A stretch of DNA of 64,000 bases, taken from contig CAAGBN010000061.1 in assembly GCA_900768075.1 (NCBI GenBank), forward strand, positions 57,073-121,072. Direction: 5' to 3'. Each line of letters begins with the position of its first letter. Position 1 is the first letter of the stretch. The notes under the pieces are model-generated. The model was not told where the DNA came from. It did no database searches and worked only from the letters and a program-made list of their open reading frames with translations. The stretch comes from Clostridia bacterium. Lineage in GTDB: Bacteria; Bacillota; Clostridia; Oscillospirales; Acutalibacteraceae. Both the position numbers and the translations under genes were made by a program. Below, piece by piece: positions 54,501 to 57,521 of the stretch.

Positions 54501-55191
54501 CGATAGCATTAGCATCCTGTGTTACAGAATTGAACTTAATGCTGTCAGCAGTAATAGCGTAACCGCCGTTACCGTTGCTTTCCTTAAGGATGGTAAGGTC
54601 ACCTCTGTAAAGTGCAAAGTCAGATGCATTATCAGGGATGCTTGTATAGCCGCCATCCTTATACTGAAGGATGTTGAAACCGGCCTTGATGTTAACAGTC
54701 ACTGAACCGCCTGAAGTATAACTTGTGTCAGTAACAGATGTGTCTTCACCAAAAGCAAACACCTTCAGAATTTCGTCATAACGAGCAAAGGGCATATGGC
54801 CTTCTGAACTTGTATTAAGCTCTGCCTGAATTTTACCCTTAATTGCATTGTAGATATCTGCAAGTGTATCTACACTGCCTGTTGCAACGCCCTTAGCTGC
54901 CTGAGCATAAGCATAAGCAACCCAGTGCCATGAGGATGTAGCCGTATCTCGTTCAACGGCCCACGTACCAGTACCTGAAGGAACCAACGCCTTCTTCAGA
55001 TCCTCATCTGTTGCACTTTCTTTGTCTGCCGCTTCGATAAGATCAATCAGGCTTGCATGATGAAGCTCAATCTGTTTCATAAGAGAAGCGATAGAGTTGT
55101 CAGCACCAAGTACACCGAAGCATACCGATACGCTCGATACTATCATCATAATAGCGAGCAATGTGCTAAGTAGTTTCTTTCCAACTTTCAT
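27529..55191 (-). CDS. Giant secreted repeat protein, 9,220 residues
   Basis: One open frame of 27.7 kb with no stop. Start set at the ATG at 55191, where AAGGAGG and a signal peptide (MKVGKKLLSTLLAIMMIVSS, hydrophobic to about residue 26) occur; a 47-codon upstream extension lacks both. Residues about 30-1150 are mostly unique, helical, with a Cys-rich insert (53743-53815). The rest is about 15 related units of 430-800 residues, each with GDAKTWAEV, WGI.TLD, PLxPVLxLLL, GGxGYNYAIIPLLEALG, PVxxVLxLLANLxYF and NLLAPVxxLL blocks; predicted helical and amphipathic. The C-terminus is NWFQRIIKKIKEFFAKIFSI plus two residues. No LPXTG, SLH or dockerin seen. I do not recognise the family; a surface fibre, adhesin or lipid-binding scaffold are guesses. 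Mass is roughly 1 MDa. Monocistronic. Confidence 0.9.
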   Translation of the reverse strand: MKVGKKLLSTLLAIMMIVSSVSVCFGVLGADNSIASLMKQIELHHASLIDLIEAADKESATDEDLKKALVPSGTGTWAVERDTATSSWHWVAYAYAQAAKGVATGSVDTLADIYNAIKGKIQAELNTSSEGHMPFARYDEILKVFAFGEDTSVTDTSYTSGGSVTVNIKAGFNILQYKDGGYTSIPDNASDFALYRGDLTILKESNGNGGYAITADSIKFNSVTQDANAIAIAIGAIKTLIPEFIGYAGEWFALNFASMDSDKLSDKVFDIAESIQSFETEITTAGISSAQEIWDNFVMPELDQANQKTWAEVQTWYASEVLSYVAPAYAEAYQAKFEELIARADGETAGIDLLQTYNEISAEIEVLKKILAYDGKQNINYFERIKAAFVGKDGYVGAAYYDYVLNRLTKIGHKLAEAYAQENYVTFVNQFKAIIDTANSEHTLLSPEESAKLGHIWEKCTSTPCAEICTDREKCNITETHCIHDDFLKAEKFVLEATETIAIFNNYVFPYITDATGAIVWNYLKNLDDIAYSTGALENGEGISLETELNWNKFVSQYNVYSLNVGGKEYIDAKVAMDAVIDGINEALLGGATYAIIQNTYNDLLKAGYEKCAAVANDEATAELFKGIFGEEGIKPYEDFIKDLKRRAANRIYDLTSRVYEYYEEGGSKVSYYNFETILIAYNAIAAEATPAQLGQFLRAEPTYNTADYKDTGLTARSLLDVEAMYNKITKPLEGEAESIVKQANNYKTALDNLRKKGFSTSNRGESDVSIRKWLYSESHITGVPTAGEGSNPAAGRVWVKAPDNAMSYAKVQEVLDAADLTTNLDAEAAVDTLIANLDKILISEDMGSLLGGLLFGNEHKTKTDDETGEVTYGYIGYNGDDITFFYHTDKNLAFEGSSTNMKNVTIKGQNKAFTKIVKRDNALDYWEIDYTYPNGDGTTTTVEAGQPCKDLKEFLIAMIMNFLYSGELHTLLFKTLNELIGPLIFDMGGTMKVNYTVVTLDGTNGFLYGAFLRDALATMPQWYTAGWNGQNNVGTGTDTQYYKWFTGALSAGPSGNSTWDKYEEILEICNSAKVYSVSSSNDFKNNGEFKRSYWTDTYLKNVRTSEVTYEYTDENGIFVKGIDPEKWENLDSKATWKITDKYDFYRALASATCGYSSILGGLIASTGSRYALTAKIDSWIGAQNLTGWMNFYADKDTVYDAILVPIFELLGITNYASAAKIFDDAKGMTDSNTMGKTSYTKNYGYQLWYDLLDPIFQWLEGTFFSNPIGTLLDILPKLVSMLEYDQIYPMIDKLVLRYSYYVNAVVTSMTGSDTMGISDMFTSLLSAIDLRNGLSGLVKSLTKIAPTKTAPPAYWDENDKDIPGTANLSGYLTVLDTVDPDTLGENGKIISTTKYLTDGSGVPVYYDVDEKGYVFSNPSTTVPEEGSERVTRSIAYKDKDGYYWKAPGALAQTLFGMAGDKIFDLFTIDGDGLSLSIVAPVNRMMAMCDLEYKTVTSMTRPSDPGNNDSDTHENRYAGDPIHIYNLIADRSDVLMVLLRWILDDGLLTTLSPLFGDSVAGIFGALDGQASSLVGILVTLINEYNIDLYPYLDSYKNEDAADKKLSWQYKDKGVDSFVLGEYLTQYQGDIIKVNTAISKVDNLIKELLPTILGILEPMLGETLGNLNVAGMDLSFIKDIIFDENNKSLSDIVANLLTSNELVQAIIELLFEPKEVLDEDGKPVKDEETGEVIKKSLLGGVLGSGTVANLLPALADFNIDVRPVGFYNATASGGFENSAISNWLLAEWNKVIDETTDAALKADIQRDAGYLTWAHIAAPKSTVGTNGKYTNSGTYNWFPTITANSTNEQKVDAFFDLITDLISPLNPVLALVLAGGDLTLFDKLTIEGANGYSNGLVMLIEALRAENVTLPGGTYKASMSEKDYLKYIYGADNLTAGKINVRTQATVNSPLTPLLTTIRAILVGDDASGFKGLLESPLTVLLEALPNLAYFMYSYSYDTGKVDERGEPVFGKTSNLAQSIKNLAGAVLKVLDIVDPILAKLLELDVKTLIDEALDLETTINTALSNLFAGDNATTTTTAVKSFIDFGSIAALGGNKEEYTSNANNVGKFTRFKGVAGQTFVTIARTLLTDDMLKLIGGLVEKWYMKGDATPEDSARVANIIRELINRASKPVYDSDGDYNGTAIDLIVGILVDLLTDYTPGQGTDMFYQSMAKALDKAEGAMSAVDAMAKYGIEHKGYDWDSINKDENGNVLFTEAEVNETLDSLDSVLQQALPDVFKVLSSTGTLDLSSLGVEDLGEAGSLFEVLATIVSGFVYNDELITTVYNALVGVFGGGLGQWLPLIKDAGIDLTAESLYTELLKDPVTNKGALEYFEYGLTKNDQGKVENITWEMIKEAHSIQSYKYDENGNIVTDAAGNAVLAYAQIQDSKEVTDEESGEKKTVYIYTYKDDATKTLELDEAGLKKTTIDGAEVEIEAKMIDDTENPATEMVGLYTQKQNADGTYTYTYKNDDGEEAKYTSKVANLKSFAVKTDEIDEKTGKNIYKKYALTAEYDEATAKWSFGFSADEKDFYANIKVLVNALWGIIAPLEPILEALFFGAELSTVNSPNAAIKLFDTLNIEGMDGYEDTILPLLRGFGLDALLTYLNTTVGDDGQTLLASLNAKRGEKFPGAAQIPANLVKGNAGAKRSFGGWLTKDGDPVPAAFKDFSQGANYWFQQEAAGNIVWDGTFDMEQFLVVIVNYVFFFVEILAEYPIATLTQLLPTLAYFIVGDGLTGVVSNLLSFVTVFTDRLAPVLAVDVNGIGGGLMDYLGTKTWYTFQDNFRFYEVGGVKYYDEITYTEDGTKVVTTKPAEELNITITQSVMSFIANIKFDLAKLYKLPEGETYYRTITAFINPEAENKAWDIINAHTNSEGVTDETFLEEARTLRADAVTEWFKSFAALGDPYGDKYTDADGNTHDIPEEYENYVKVDAANGQLTVSKADVLMFILDFVFENTTLKEVLGAALGYDITDENGSDAALLDNILTGVFRDSDQVVDLITTLFNEYQVADSSEVQLMAIEEYHYSFNDDAAANKNEPISRVKTAYAIDNLDKLVGTVLNLFKADLTKEGGLLNRLVDADADLTLTNVVNTLLEDKLFTDDMINDLLGMLVGVLGGGSVGNILGMISDLLKNAANLDIRPAAFKGNNTTLDSIIGDAKTWTEVVKANTKYEYTYETGEVKDGKAVTATYFGAEGLTAAEIDLDGDNKKETVDLTPVYNQIQKTEKVGETTTLYYYFYNTVETVDGEEVTKENIVKLDKAGETKITIGEGEDAKEQPIQAKYVDDTTSQKTAVKLDAQWNVKTMDDFANVLWAILDPLSLILEVFLTGESLTLYNEISIRGFDGYEGVLLPIIEALGVPVLTKTDGTSYLAADKLYKTQADYEAAVEADGSVLIKSILDAVMALVNSLCERPVSTIATVLPYLARFLESDGLDIVLSNLLAPVTALTDLIKKIYDLDLLGMVKGLLYNLANKADAPEAAETAAEYVDQMIDEAQTANAAAGIELTAVEEEAPSTGSGSGIDFDKITFMDILWDLLLGIEIEIEGKDPIALSDIINDQLFVTLASCAWYDHDGDGKLMIKTPAYDTTDLDESIVSDSEIDAEYYVDRETVLLTVLERIVFQPGIRDLLATFVDMFDFSDETINKDYSAFNEDGSINVNGLLSVLVYGVFNDPQAIEALLINLLSWYSITYSEARVEAEDSQLPAWTAPIDEAELENLPAQLDNLITAVLPLVGELLPALGVNLNINLTGEDVEAVVENLLTSLFVDTEDKAGLATTIYTALINLFGKGKLDSILDLVYELTGGADGGVNLKFTYFKAQNDNLDAMFKDCDTWEAAYNACKPEDSDKAVIADANSFGITDFDGVLALLEDIVVPFVPVLKLLLLEGENLVVLDGISITSGDGYDRFVIPVAEMLGLTIEKDKNDVKAIATDAEFAAWVIGGIQKLLNKVLDAPVQFIIDLLPELAFFITSEGLAQAVEQLLAPVLTIVDMLNAITAKEIAVDGGSIQALDVYAFLAELLGGLGIPGLDEAKNVNDIVDALLTEEGLIGLIKGLVKDTDLSFLDGIFTKIVEKTAAIGNVETKRYFGAQTSGKTRFVKGVTATRANTIVQIISELVLAENGLIFEILDLVGLDLEDEKNATIKTVIDGITGENRYCVLQVLLNYFNHYDVENDLLEYLSFTELDYKYDKYSTDSNLTARKVRRAIKKLDKALLALIPDILPLLENVEFLKGALASVKNADGNYQGVTLAKVVEAILADLVLKDDMMDTIVGALIGALGTGSLAETLNTVLPILNDLLEINFTPAAVAEHAEDTALAGVIGDAASWADVAAKYTNEEGKVVVDVEWGINAAEGLDAKLDAFIDIIWALAAELEPVLDFLFRGEDIEIKGKGDDAPVALTIKGGEGYEYAILPLLKGLAADQFGTLKTGDQYQAAKGSAVTLTAITDGVFNIVDALCESPVEYILTLVPSLVYFIESDGVNKFVTNLLSPVFALLEVADPAVGALLDELLGDLLSGLLGEFMPAGTGTVTETVTLTAVYAEDNAETEADESTEIAKYTYVDADGKTVDVKKDSKFIKTENDVAKYAITTFTLDEIVANIGTSKNLVNIINNLVGGLIFKDQTTNEEGKVAQLLSDTFFADFVAYAVVIGTEDTDKTYIELLVKKAGGEFGGLVNDTIYVANEDFDASIHSDYYEVTGNVRNVVTAFTVDIADSLTFILTEVLSVDLLNALIPEENRVDGEGKVTLVGTIIENLIDLINDDIAGLTLLDVIVALFEGYEIKYSEYKELEDFTIDHTGDIAAEALPGKLDTIINEALPLVLTLLVKGEAEEGSILDIIKTSVASDLEGDETRIEALVDDIINGFVIEGDLDVMNLIVNALVNILGGTAIIDTILGMIKIGNYKLTAADFKKSINDYATAKGIADTKAVKAVNEIIGDAKTWAEVKANAAVDAEGKLAIDADWGVTDLDSLIDAILVLVQPLTPVLQVLFQGKTLTLLSSNGEYAGDFDTDVPAADDDDRAEEIESGVILGDGYLEIRGSKGYEQGILALVDALDLTIEGLPTAKAYNASNDIEVVLGSILDIVLALVDGIAAGPITFIAEHLAGLLYFVAADNLSVLLDNIIALVWGLLEVVEPITGETDEFIESLLKVNLDNYTTINGLLELINGLIPADMGLVITVDMLKTLIAEIGEAKTTVGISKTPVTGSKTYFINGLLTFAVETVLPLFATEDEKAIINQIITYLSADGAVAGVINFLNTLTTKYVVDFFAIEDPEVAIEKIAIQYATANKEQGERLVTKAEADQALANLDALLAEILPMLGVLEEGKTLADFVSGLLLNDKMANTIVGLLAGVFGGLNADIMNIINIVGDALGEDVDVSVETYKKDADIAGFFGTATTWAEVIEMYTVDVPATEEAEATTKTEYNYAWGIDTLDTTDKKIERFVAILTSFLAPVDFVLEVLLAGGTNDGNAENADSISAFKEINIMGGSGYNYAIIPLMEALGVPADMIKNQTEYIATFDDQGTLGYILETVLKYVVDGLDAPVDFVLSLLGNLAYTISKDGLTTIVGNLIAPVSALLKSIEGVLPVAIVIDLQAIFDTTKQIFAFKLGDEVAASGYNVGLTLDLNGSTLEALVDTVIAKYAADLGLDIALSFRDIAAGSAVTKADGSIKFIDSVVNEDATWDNLTGTWGKNIEGDPADTIITILDMILTTKNINAVLKLVLKDKSLEETINGIMGGKLSVLNDVANAAIADPSLLVDTVIKVLAATDYEVEDLAVLYDTLAAQLEYTDSTEMPKDKVELALNKLDAVLNNAIDDVFVILKDLDNMPALITEIAESGKTGSITELVEWVLGKYAFTDDLMNTIVGAIAGIFAGMDANTFKTVNDLLVEILGVSIDLATFKAGDNLAAYFGEAAAWSDVTVNKEYAWGFAEATAEAKEELFIDIILEVVAPFSKVLDFLFRGENVTLLIDGLQLKGGNGWDNVFVPLGKALGMNLAVDADADATACVEALLKGILGLVDRIGTAPINTIVDIIAGLSYFLASDGVEEAVKGLIAPITGFLSLFSAIIDMDDINALLDGIIGMDLDDIADIAGDNGEKLVQGVNNIINGLGFMDEATGETTYLNLLPANFFEMIAQYAITYSETDVETLAEGAVGYDYQPEHKYVTSFTVDGADALMYVLSTVCSDSFLKALATKLNINTESPDLVGKIILGLAGKQDSIVDIIVTLLTDYTVTYEAYTRNPITKGDAGTLENVTDKNIEDAVKAIDAIVKTIIPMFVKGKDGSKVESLKALVTGLLADLDIADLIMGALVPILAGIDLDTIVGYVEDLTNLKGLDLNASAFAQKASHGSKLSEFIGSATSWAEVLEARFTAVVDDKGTEDTSDDTTTYTINEFDWNLEMNKGFEGLVKFICDLTMPLNKVFELLLVGEKLIAIPDETKGDVVEGEYDHIEIVGGEGYNYAIIPLLEALGIEALSKADYIAAAKGNADVDGKGYLYPILNAIIGKVDTIFDKPVETVLGMLANLFYFVGTEGINNIAKNLIAFVNYLLLKIDPVFHIGVQIDLGADKIFEYELGDEEGKDVPAGVNINVASMDIVSLVNDLLAGIKVNGEALGITLNLDWTAIAAQMAAVDDNGALITVPTAQVDAEGNAATWYNIQGDIADTLTALVNAILTPANTLAIADLVNGLLENANLNVGGVDLKETINDIIYDQGGIKGVISAVILILAGEYTIKDYPAIYKFLGEATGFAAETDKKSLNDAITRLDAIITREALDLIKMFVPATSTGILKTILDAANAEGVQSLAGMVDELLNTLLFTEENFDKLIGIIVKALGGFLTADLCDTLKTILGVDLTPAAFENTILGEFIGDAKTWADVWTAHSTDGVYNGYTWNVTSANFTEYVISLIAPLDDVLDFIFADGEIKLLPAEGGAAITLQGGDAYNTALVPLFKALGVTLANADSTSEGLTALVDGLIGEGGLVTKIAKAPFKTILELVAGLSYLLANENLGNIVKNLLAPVFAILDVIESVISIDQIDTIVKAFVKIKETAYGLTDLLDLSGNKGANLVNFINNLLGGVQFTEGGETVYLIPANFFEELSKRAVDVTAPANAELNEVVNTWTYDSAETLMFILDTALNDTFLNVLVKKFNITGTVGTILTGLADKELAIVDFITMLLDNYDITYNKIPQEDLEGNEASYAAFGSNAEKIETALPNAISALDSLLTTVLGLLGQNGDLTALVNGLIAGANLGDLLMGLLVPVLAGLNIDEILGIVKDLTNLDLKIDPQTFAKSAKFGSKLADFIGDAETWAEVLEARFTVVEKDAEGKATKWALKTGDDKFDFGIKTLEDVVAFACDLLKPLDVVFQILFSGKQIIALEDNDTVRRADIRINGGYGYNYALIPLLEALGATPISQAEYDAKIADQGALKPVLDIIVERVNEILAAPISEVFGLVANLFYFIGSDGINGIVENLVAPVVELLDKVCEVYPISIMVAIRQGEFKLGFDIENKKELEPGFVFDIDPNELSALIGKLISGIKIDLDKDGEADSLGLTLNIDWLELAAAMAKRDTSGNIIYADSAMKYGYSVNNGLTTKVIGEGNDPYKNIEGDPANTLVALLDLIFSEGNTRAIKNIVTSLVDLDTLPDEIKSLINTVLNDRTALINLVGTVVLVLTGEYKVNALDMVFRFLGDADYDNGDATKAIETLDRLIGKAVPVVLGLIVNENSAQILKDIQNAAANVPANTAVLTHIIDTLLDKFVFTQEMMNTISNLVVGTLGGILSESLCATINDLLGIDLSPAGFAAASGNNELAAYIGDAQTWAEVQEAHKVTATDGTVTYEPIFDGVDTQEEFLNNIFAILEVAEPILAFLLTGGDIAISAKTENADDEAAVGIKLLGNKGYENAIKYLVKGLGIVTDESEWKNLKTDDNAVDALRYTVDYILTFVDSIGARPFDTILTLVANLSYLIANDGVEVILTNLLSPVLSLLDALESTISRAQLDSLIESFVKVDLLGKPLNITNILTIAGNNGKVLVDLINGLIKTNEDFKLLPDTFFVDLAKVSIEAEKSDTLAYLDTVDSWTVNTGDTLVYILKTVLSEQFLATLCELLGLTNPDDMVYGIITSLAGKDDDVIDLLLSLLVKYLVEYKAYEAIGLKKIGIKYQDAADRATLANAVTNLDALIPTILGLVNLEVAGEKVTSLEALVTNLVAGADLGKVLMNLLVPALAGLNIDAILGYVNELTNLTVDLSPAAFAKNNFGSSLAGFIGDAKTWAEVRDARFDKVVDNKGTEDTADDTTSYTIKAYDFGIDSLDDLVNFVADLTAPLDQILALLLQGGQIKANFDGNTVGKTLSVLDEIHVMGGMGYNYSIIPLLELLGVDAMSQAAYDDAVRTNHGSTLYPILTQLVDAVTDEILVSPITWLTSILANLCYALGSGQITTIIDNLIAPVNMLIAKVDTIIPVAIDVDVAALINGGSIGLYLGKGHPTCEAGIHVKVDGEALATFLEDLLKGIELTIGGQKTTLITGDLNLNWLDLAAKAAEGTDGKTVATESTNFDTKYDIYNGAKFATVKGNAADTFITLLNTVFAAVDVEDLVSGLGLPDIVTNIINQIVADPTSLVGILQTFAAVDLKYQPVQNRPLDTKGDGIDYRQYLTFTEQNADIIANNIDQLVTDILTAAGIGSLKNLVDDFLTQNLLNNLLNTIFGLLGGSSVAPILETVKGLEFHVKNSADEENTDANRLVLDLTPAGFRKTIDEKLDLTGKHAYMINFRNALNGVETWADFDASKVDWNMKAGDIHTFVNALAGVLTPLYGVLELLLMGEGRYLNVLGIIDVQGGAGYDYAIIPLIEALGFTAEEVMTAAEYKVAVGKDYTQVLGCLLTKVADLVAKILNGKQPVKTLLTILPNLAYFLSNDGLLLTVKNLLAPIYPLLETILGYIGIDFAKYLDLEALLGTISFELNLNKFGTFKLSLPELDLYEFAAKSSSGTKEVNTSRSNPANVNKAEGPWANSFAKPMTSAQYDAYVEANGNTNKSLYKTTQTVAVADAGDTLVYLLSWVFDIFNSKANRTALVDWICEFFELKSGARATVEWAVNELFNKAQAFGSSDIIVSALLAALGMAVTLDAAIMGNVAQIQQIFKDLFGVIGNSSQCTYGAIASAMEKLTGVWDDTIGSEEDYEDAVEDAEETLNWFQRIIKKIKEFFAKIFSIFK
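28590..51600 (-). repeat. About 15 internal coding repeats of the giant gene
   Basis: The block GYxYAIIPLLEALG (or a close variant) recurs near 28.6, 30.0, 31.4, 32.9, 34.3, 35.7, 37.2, 38.6, 40.0, 41.9, 43.4, 45.0, 47.3 and 49.5 kb, with a degenerate one (ILVPIFELLGI) near 51.6 kb. Between 28.6 and 40 kb the spacing averages 1.42 kb; towards the N-terminus units grow to 1.5-2.3 kb and diverge. The GDAKTWAEV block alternates at spacings of about 1.53 and 1.33 kb, giving a 2.87-kb two-unit period. Confidence 0.85.
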
Positions 55192-55312
55192 AAAATTTTC
55201 CTCCTTAAATGAAAGAATAGAATATATTTTCAAATAGGATTTCCCTATATATTCCCGAGATTTACCCCAAAAAGGGTGCAATTCGCCCATAGAGACACCT
55301 ATAACTATATGT

Positions 55313-55341
55313 AGTATAACATTCAAGAGCAATTATTTCAA
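55313..55341 (-). promoter_or_regulatory. Promoter for the giant gene
   Basis: On the - strand TTGAAA, 17 bases, TATACT. Predicted leader about 115 bases before the ATG, with a small GGGCG...CACCC inverted repeat. Confidence 0.7.
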
Positions 55342-55571
55342 TAAGTTTTTCATATTTTTTTTATTTCTACATTTTGCATATATGTAACTCAGCTATTTTG
55401 TTGACTTTAACTGTATTTTTTTGCCTTGTTTTTGTCCGTTGTTTTATGCAGATCTACATTTGGGGGCAGGTCTGTTTTCTTACACTAAATGTTGATTTTG
55501 TCTATTATTGTCATTTTACATAAAGGAGTATCACCCACATCAGGCGCTGTATCTCTGACAACTTTGACGCA

Positions 55572-55605
55572 CAAAAAAACCGAGCTGATATAAATCAACT
55601 CGGTT
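55572..55605 (-). terminator. Terminator of the SCP2/aminotransferase/transketolase operon
   Basis: AACCGAGTTGAT/ATCAGCTCGGTT on the - strand (one G-U-type mismatch), followed by TTTTTTTGTG. Confidence 0.85.
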
Positions 55606-55685
55606 CATATTTTTTTACTATTGCCCTTGTCAGGCGGAAGTTGCTTTTTTATGTCTAAAAGCAACTTAAAGGCACTCTTGTTTAA

Positions 55686-56489
55686 TTATTTGGCAAGTGC
55701 GCCGATTTCAAGCATAAAGCCACCGATCTGTGCACCGAATTCGGGACCGCCGTCCATTACAAGACGACCAGCCTTAGTAGCTTCGAGCATATCGTCGATG
55801 CTCATAAGAATACCGAGGGCACTGTCGAGGTTGTTGAAGCGAAGTGTGAAGAAAGGCATTGCTCTCTTGTATTCGCCACGGCCTGCACGTGATTTGCCGG
55901 CCTTGATACGGATGTATGCTGAAACCTGAGGATAGTTATCAACTGCAAAAGAGTACACACGGTCGGGGCTCTTTGTAGTCCAATCCTTAATTTCGGGATG
56001 ACCCATCTTGTTGAGCTGGCTGATACCGCTTGAAAGAAGATAGAAGTAGCACTTAACGAGAAGTTCCTTTGTTTCTTCATCCTTGGGAGGTTCAGTAGCG
56101 CCTAAAAGGTCAGCCATCTTGAGAAGTACCATAACAAATGATACGAGTGTGCCTGCTTTCTTGAGACCCTTGATTTTGGGAATACCTGCAGGTGTGATCT
56201 TACCCTTGAAGAAATCGTTGAGATTTTCAATGCTCTTGAACTGAAGCTCGATGTCGGGATCTTCTGTAAGGCAAGTGTGTACGAGCCATTCACCGTTGTT
56301 TACGATGAAGTGCATACCGTGCTTACCTGCTTCACAGTCGGGATCAAGACAGCTAACCTGAATAACTGCCTGAACATTCTCAAACTTTTTCTTAAGAGAA
56401 GGAACATCATTTGCAATAACCTTTACAAGCGGCAAAGCTGCATTAAGGAATATTTTATTTGAATATAAGGCTTCTTTTGTATGAGCCAT
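55686..56489 (-). CDS. SCP2-like (sterol carrier) protein, second of the operon
   Basis: 267 residues, no signal peptide, AGGAGG before the ATG. Two SCP2-fold-like halves are suggested: residues about 38-110 (DIELQFKSIENLNDFFKGKI...PKIKGLKKAG) and the C-terminal 60 (FFTLRFNNLDSALGILMSID...GRLVMDGGPEF), each with the hydrophobic strand, loop, helix, and short 'G-L/K-x-x-G' strand order of SCP2 domains, joined by a helical stretch. SCP2 domains bind lipids or acyl-CoA. Assignment is by pattern only. Last gene of the operon, 22 bases after the transketolase C-half, so a role with a hydrophobic intermediate or product is inferred. Confidence 0.65.
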   Translation of the reverse strand: MAHTKEALYSNKIFLNAALPLVKVIANDVPSLKKKFENVQAVIQVSCLDPDCEAGKHGMHFIVNNGEWLVHTCLTEDPDIELQFKSIENLNDFFKGKITPAGIPKIKGLKKAGTLVSFVMVLLKMADLLGATEPPKDEETKELLVKCYFYLLSSGISQLNKMGHPEIKDWTTKSPDRVYSFAVDNYPQVSAYIRIKAGKSRAGRGEYKRAMPFFTLRFNNLDSALGILMSIDDMLEATKAGRLVMDGGPEFGAQIGGFMLEIGALAK

Positions 56490-56511
56490 AATCTTTGCCT
56501 CCTTGTATTAA

Positions 56512-57519
56512 TTAAAATTCGTCGTCCCAGTTATCGTCTTCTTCAAAGTCTGCGTTCATTGTTTCACGAACTGCAGCAATGATACCGTTAGCGTCGATAC
56601 CTGCATCAGACATAATGTCTTCATGAAGACCGATCATAGCAAAGCCCTTATGACCGAGCATCTTGAATGCACAGCCCTTACCGTACTGAGCCATAACTTC
56701 AGCAACTGCTGAGCCAAGGCCGCCTGTAACGAGATGGTCTTCAACTGTAACGATTCTTCTTGTATCAGAAATTGCTTTCTGGATAGCCTCAACGTCGATG
56801 GGGCTGATTGTGTGCATATTAAGAACGCGAACGCTGAGTCCGTCTGAGTTCTTAAGGAACTTAGCTGCTTCACGAGCCTGGAATACACAAGAACCGCAAG
56901 CGATAACTGTGATATCTGTACCCTCGTGAACTTCTACTGCCTTACCAACTTCAAAGCCGTAGTCCTGGTTCTCATAAAGAACGCGGTCAAAGCCACGGTT
57001 GATACGGATGTAGTAGGGGCCGAAGTTTTCGTAAGCTGCGTTAACAGCGTTAGCTGTTTCAAAACCGTCAGCGGGAACGATAACTGTAAGATTGGGCATT
57101 GCTCTTGTGATAGCAAGGTCAGTGATAGCGTGGTGTGTTGAACCGGCCTGACCGAATGATGTACCTGAGTGAGTAGCAATAATCTTAGCGTTTACGTTCT
57201 GATAGCAGATGTCTGTGTGAAGCTGGTCACAAGCTCTCATTGATGTGAAAGCTGAGAAGCCTGAAAGGAAGGGAATCATACCTGCTCTGGCCATACCTGC
57301 AGCAACACCGAACATATCCTGTTCTGCGATACCAACGTTGATAACTCTTTCGGGGCAAACCTTAAGAACGTCGCCGAGCTTTGTTGATTTAGCAAGGTCA
57401 GCTGTGATAGCTGCAACCTTGGGATCCTTTAAAATAATGTCAGCAAGAGCCTTACCGTAAATTTCAGCTGTGGAAAGTGAAGTCTGGTCAACTGCTGTAT
57501 AAACAAATCCGCCTGCCAT
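56512..57519 (-). CDS. Transketolase C-terminal subunit (pyrimidine-binding and C-terminal domains)
   Basis: 335 residues from the ATG at 57519, with AGGAGGG upstream; 2 bases after the N-half stop. Contains the catalytic Glu66 in NVGIAEQDMFG, which activates thiamine diphosphate, the conserved THSGTSFGQAGSTHHAI segment with substrate-binding His residues, and the C-terminal transketolase domain (TVEDHLVTGGLGSAV). With the N-half it should form a split transketolase that moves two-carbon ketol units. Ends in an acidic tail (FEEDDNWDDEF). Context (aminotransferase, SCP2-like genes) argues for a special substrate rather than the pentose phosphate pathway. Confidence 0.88.
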   Translation of the reverse strand: MAGGFVYTAVDQTSLSTAEIYGKALADIILKDPKVAAITADLAKSTKLGDVLKVCPERVINVGIAEQDMFGVAAGMARAGMIPFLSGFSAFTSMRACDQLHTDICYQNVNAKIIATHSGTSFGQAGSTHHAITDLAITRAMPNLTVIVPADGFETANAVNAAYENFGPYYIRINRGFDRVLYENQDYGFEVGKAVEVHEGTDITVIACGSCVFQAREAAKFLKNSDGLSVRVLNMHTISPIDVEAIQKAISDTRRIVTVEDHLVTGGLGSAVAEVMAQYGKGCAFKMLGHKGFAMIGLHEDIMSDAGIDANGIIAAVRETMNADFEEDDNWDDEF

Positions 57520-57521
57520 AA

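Larger units (their letters stand above)
55192..55685. other. 494-base intergenic region upstream of the giant gene
   Basis: Contains the giant gene's promoter and a leader of about 115 bases, an AT-rich middle (about 55342-55571) in which I see no gene or recognisable site, the terminator at 55572-55605, and a further inverted repeat AAGTTGCTTTT/AAAAGCAACTT at 55638-55667. Confidence 0.7.

Noticed and set aside
55192..55332. 47-codon upstream extension of the giant gene
   Set aside because: It has no ribosome site, contains the predicted promoter/leader, and the signal peptide with AAGGAGG begins at 55191.
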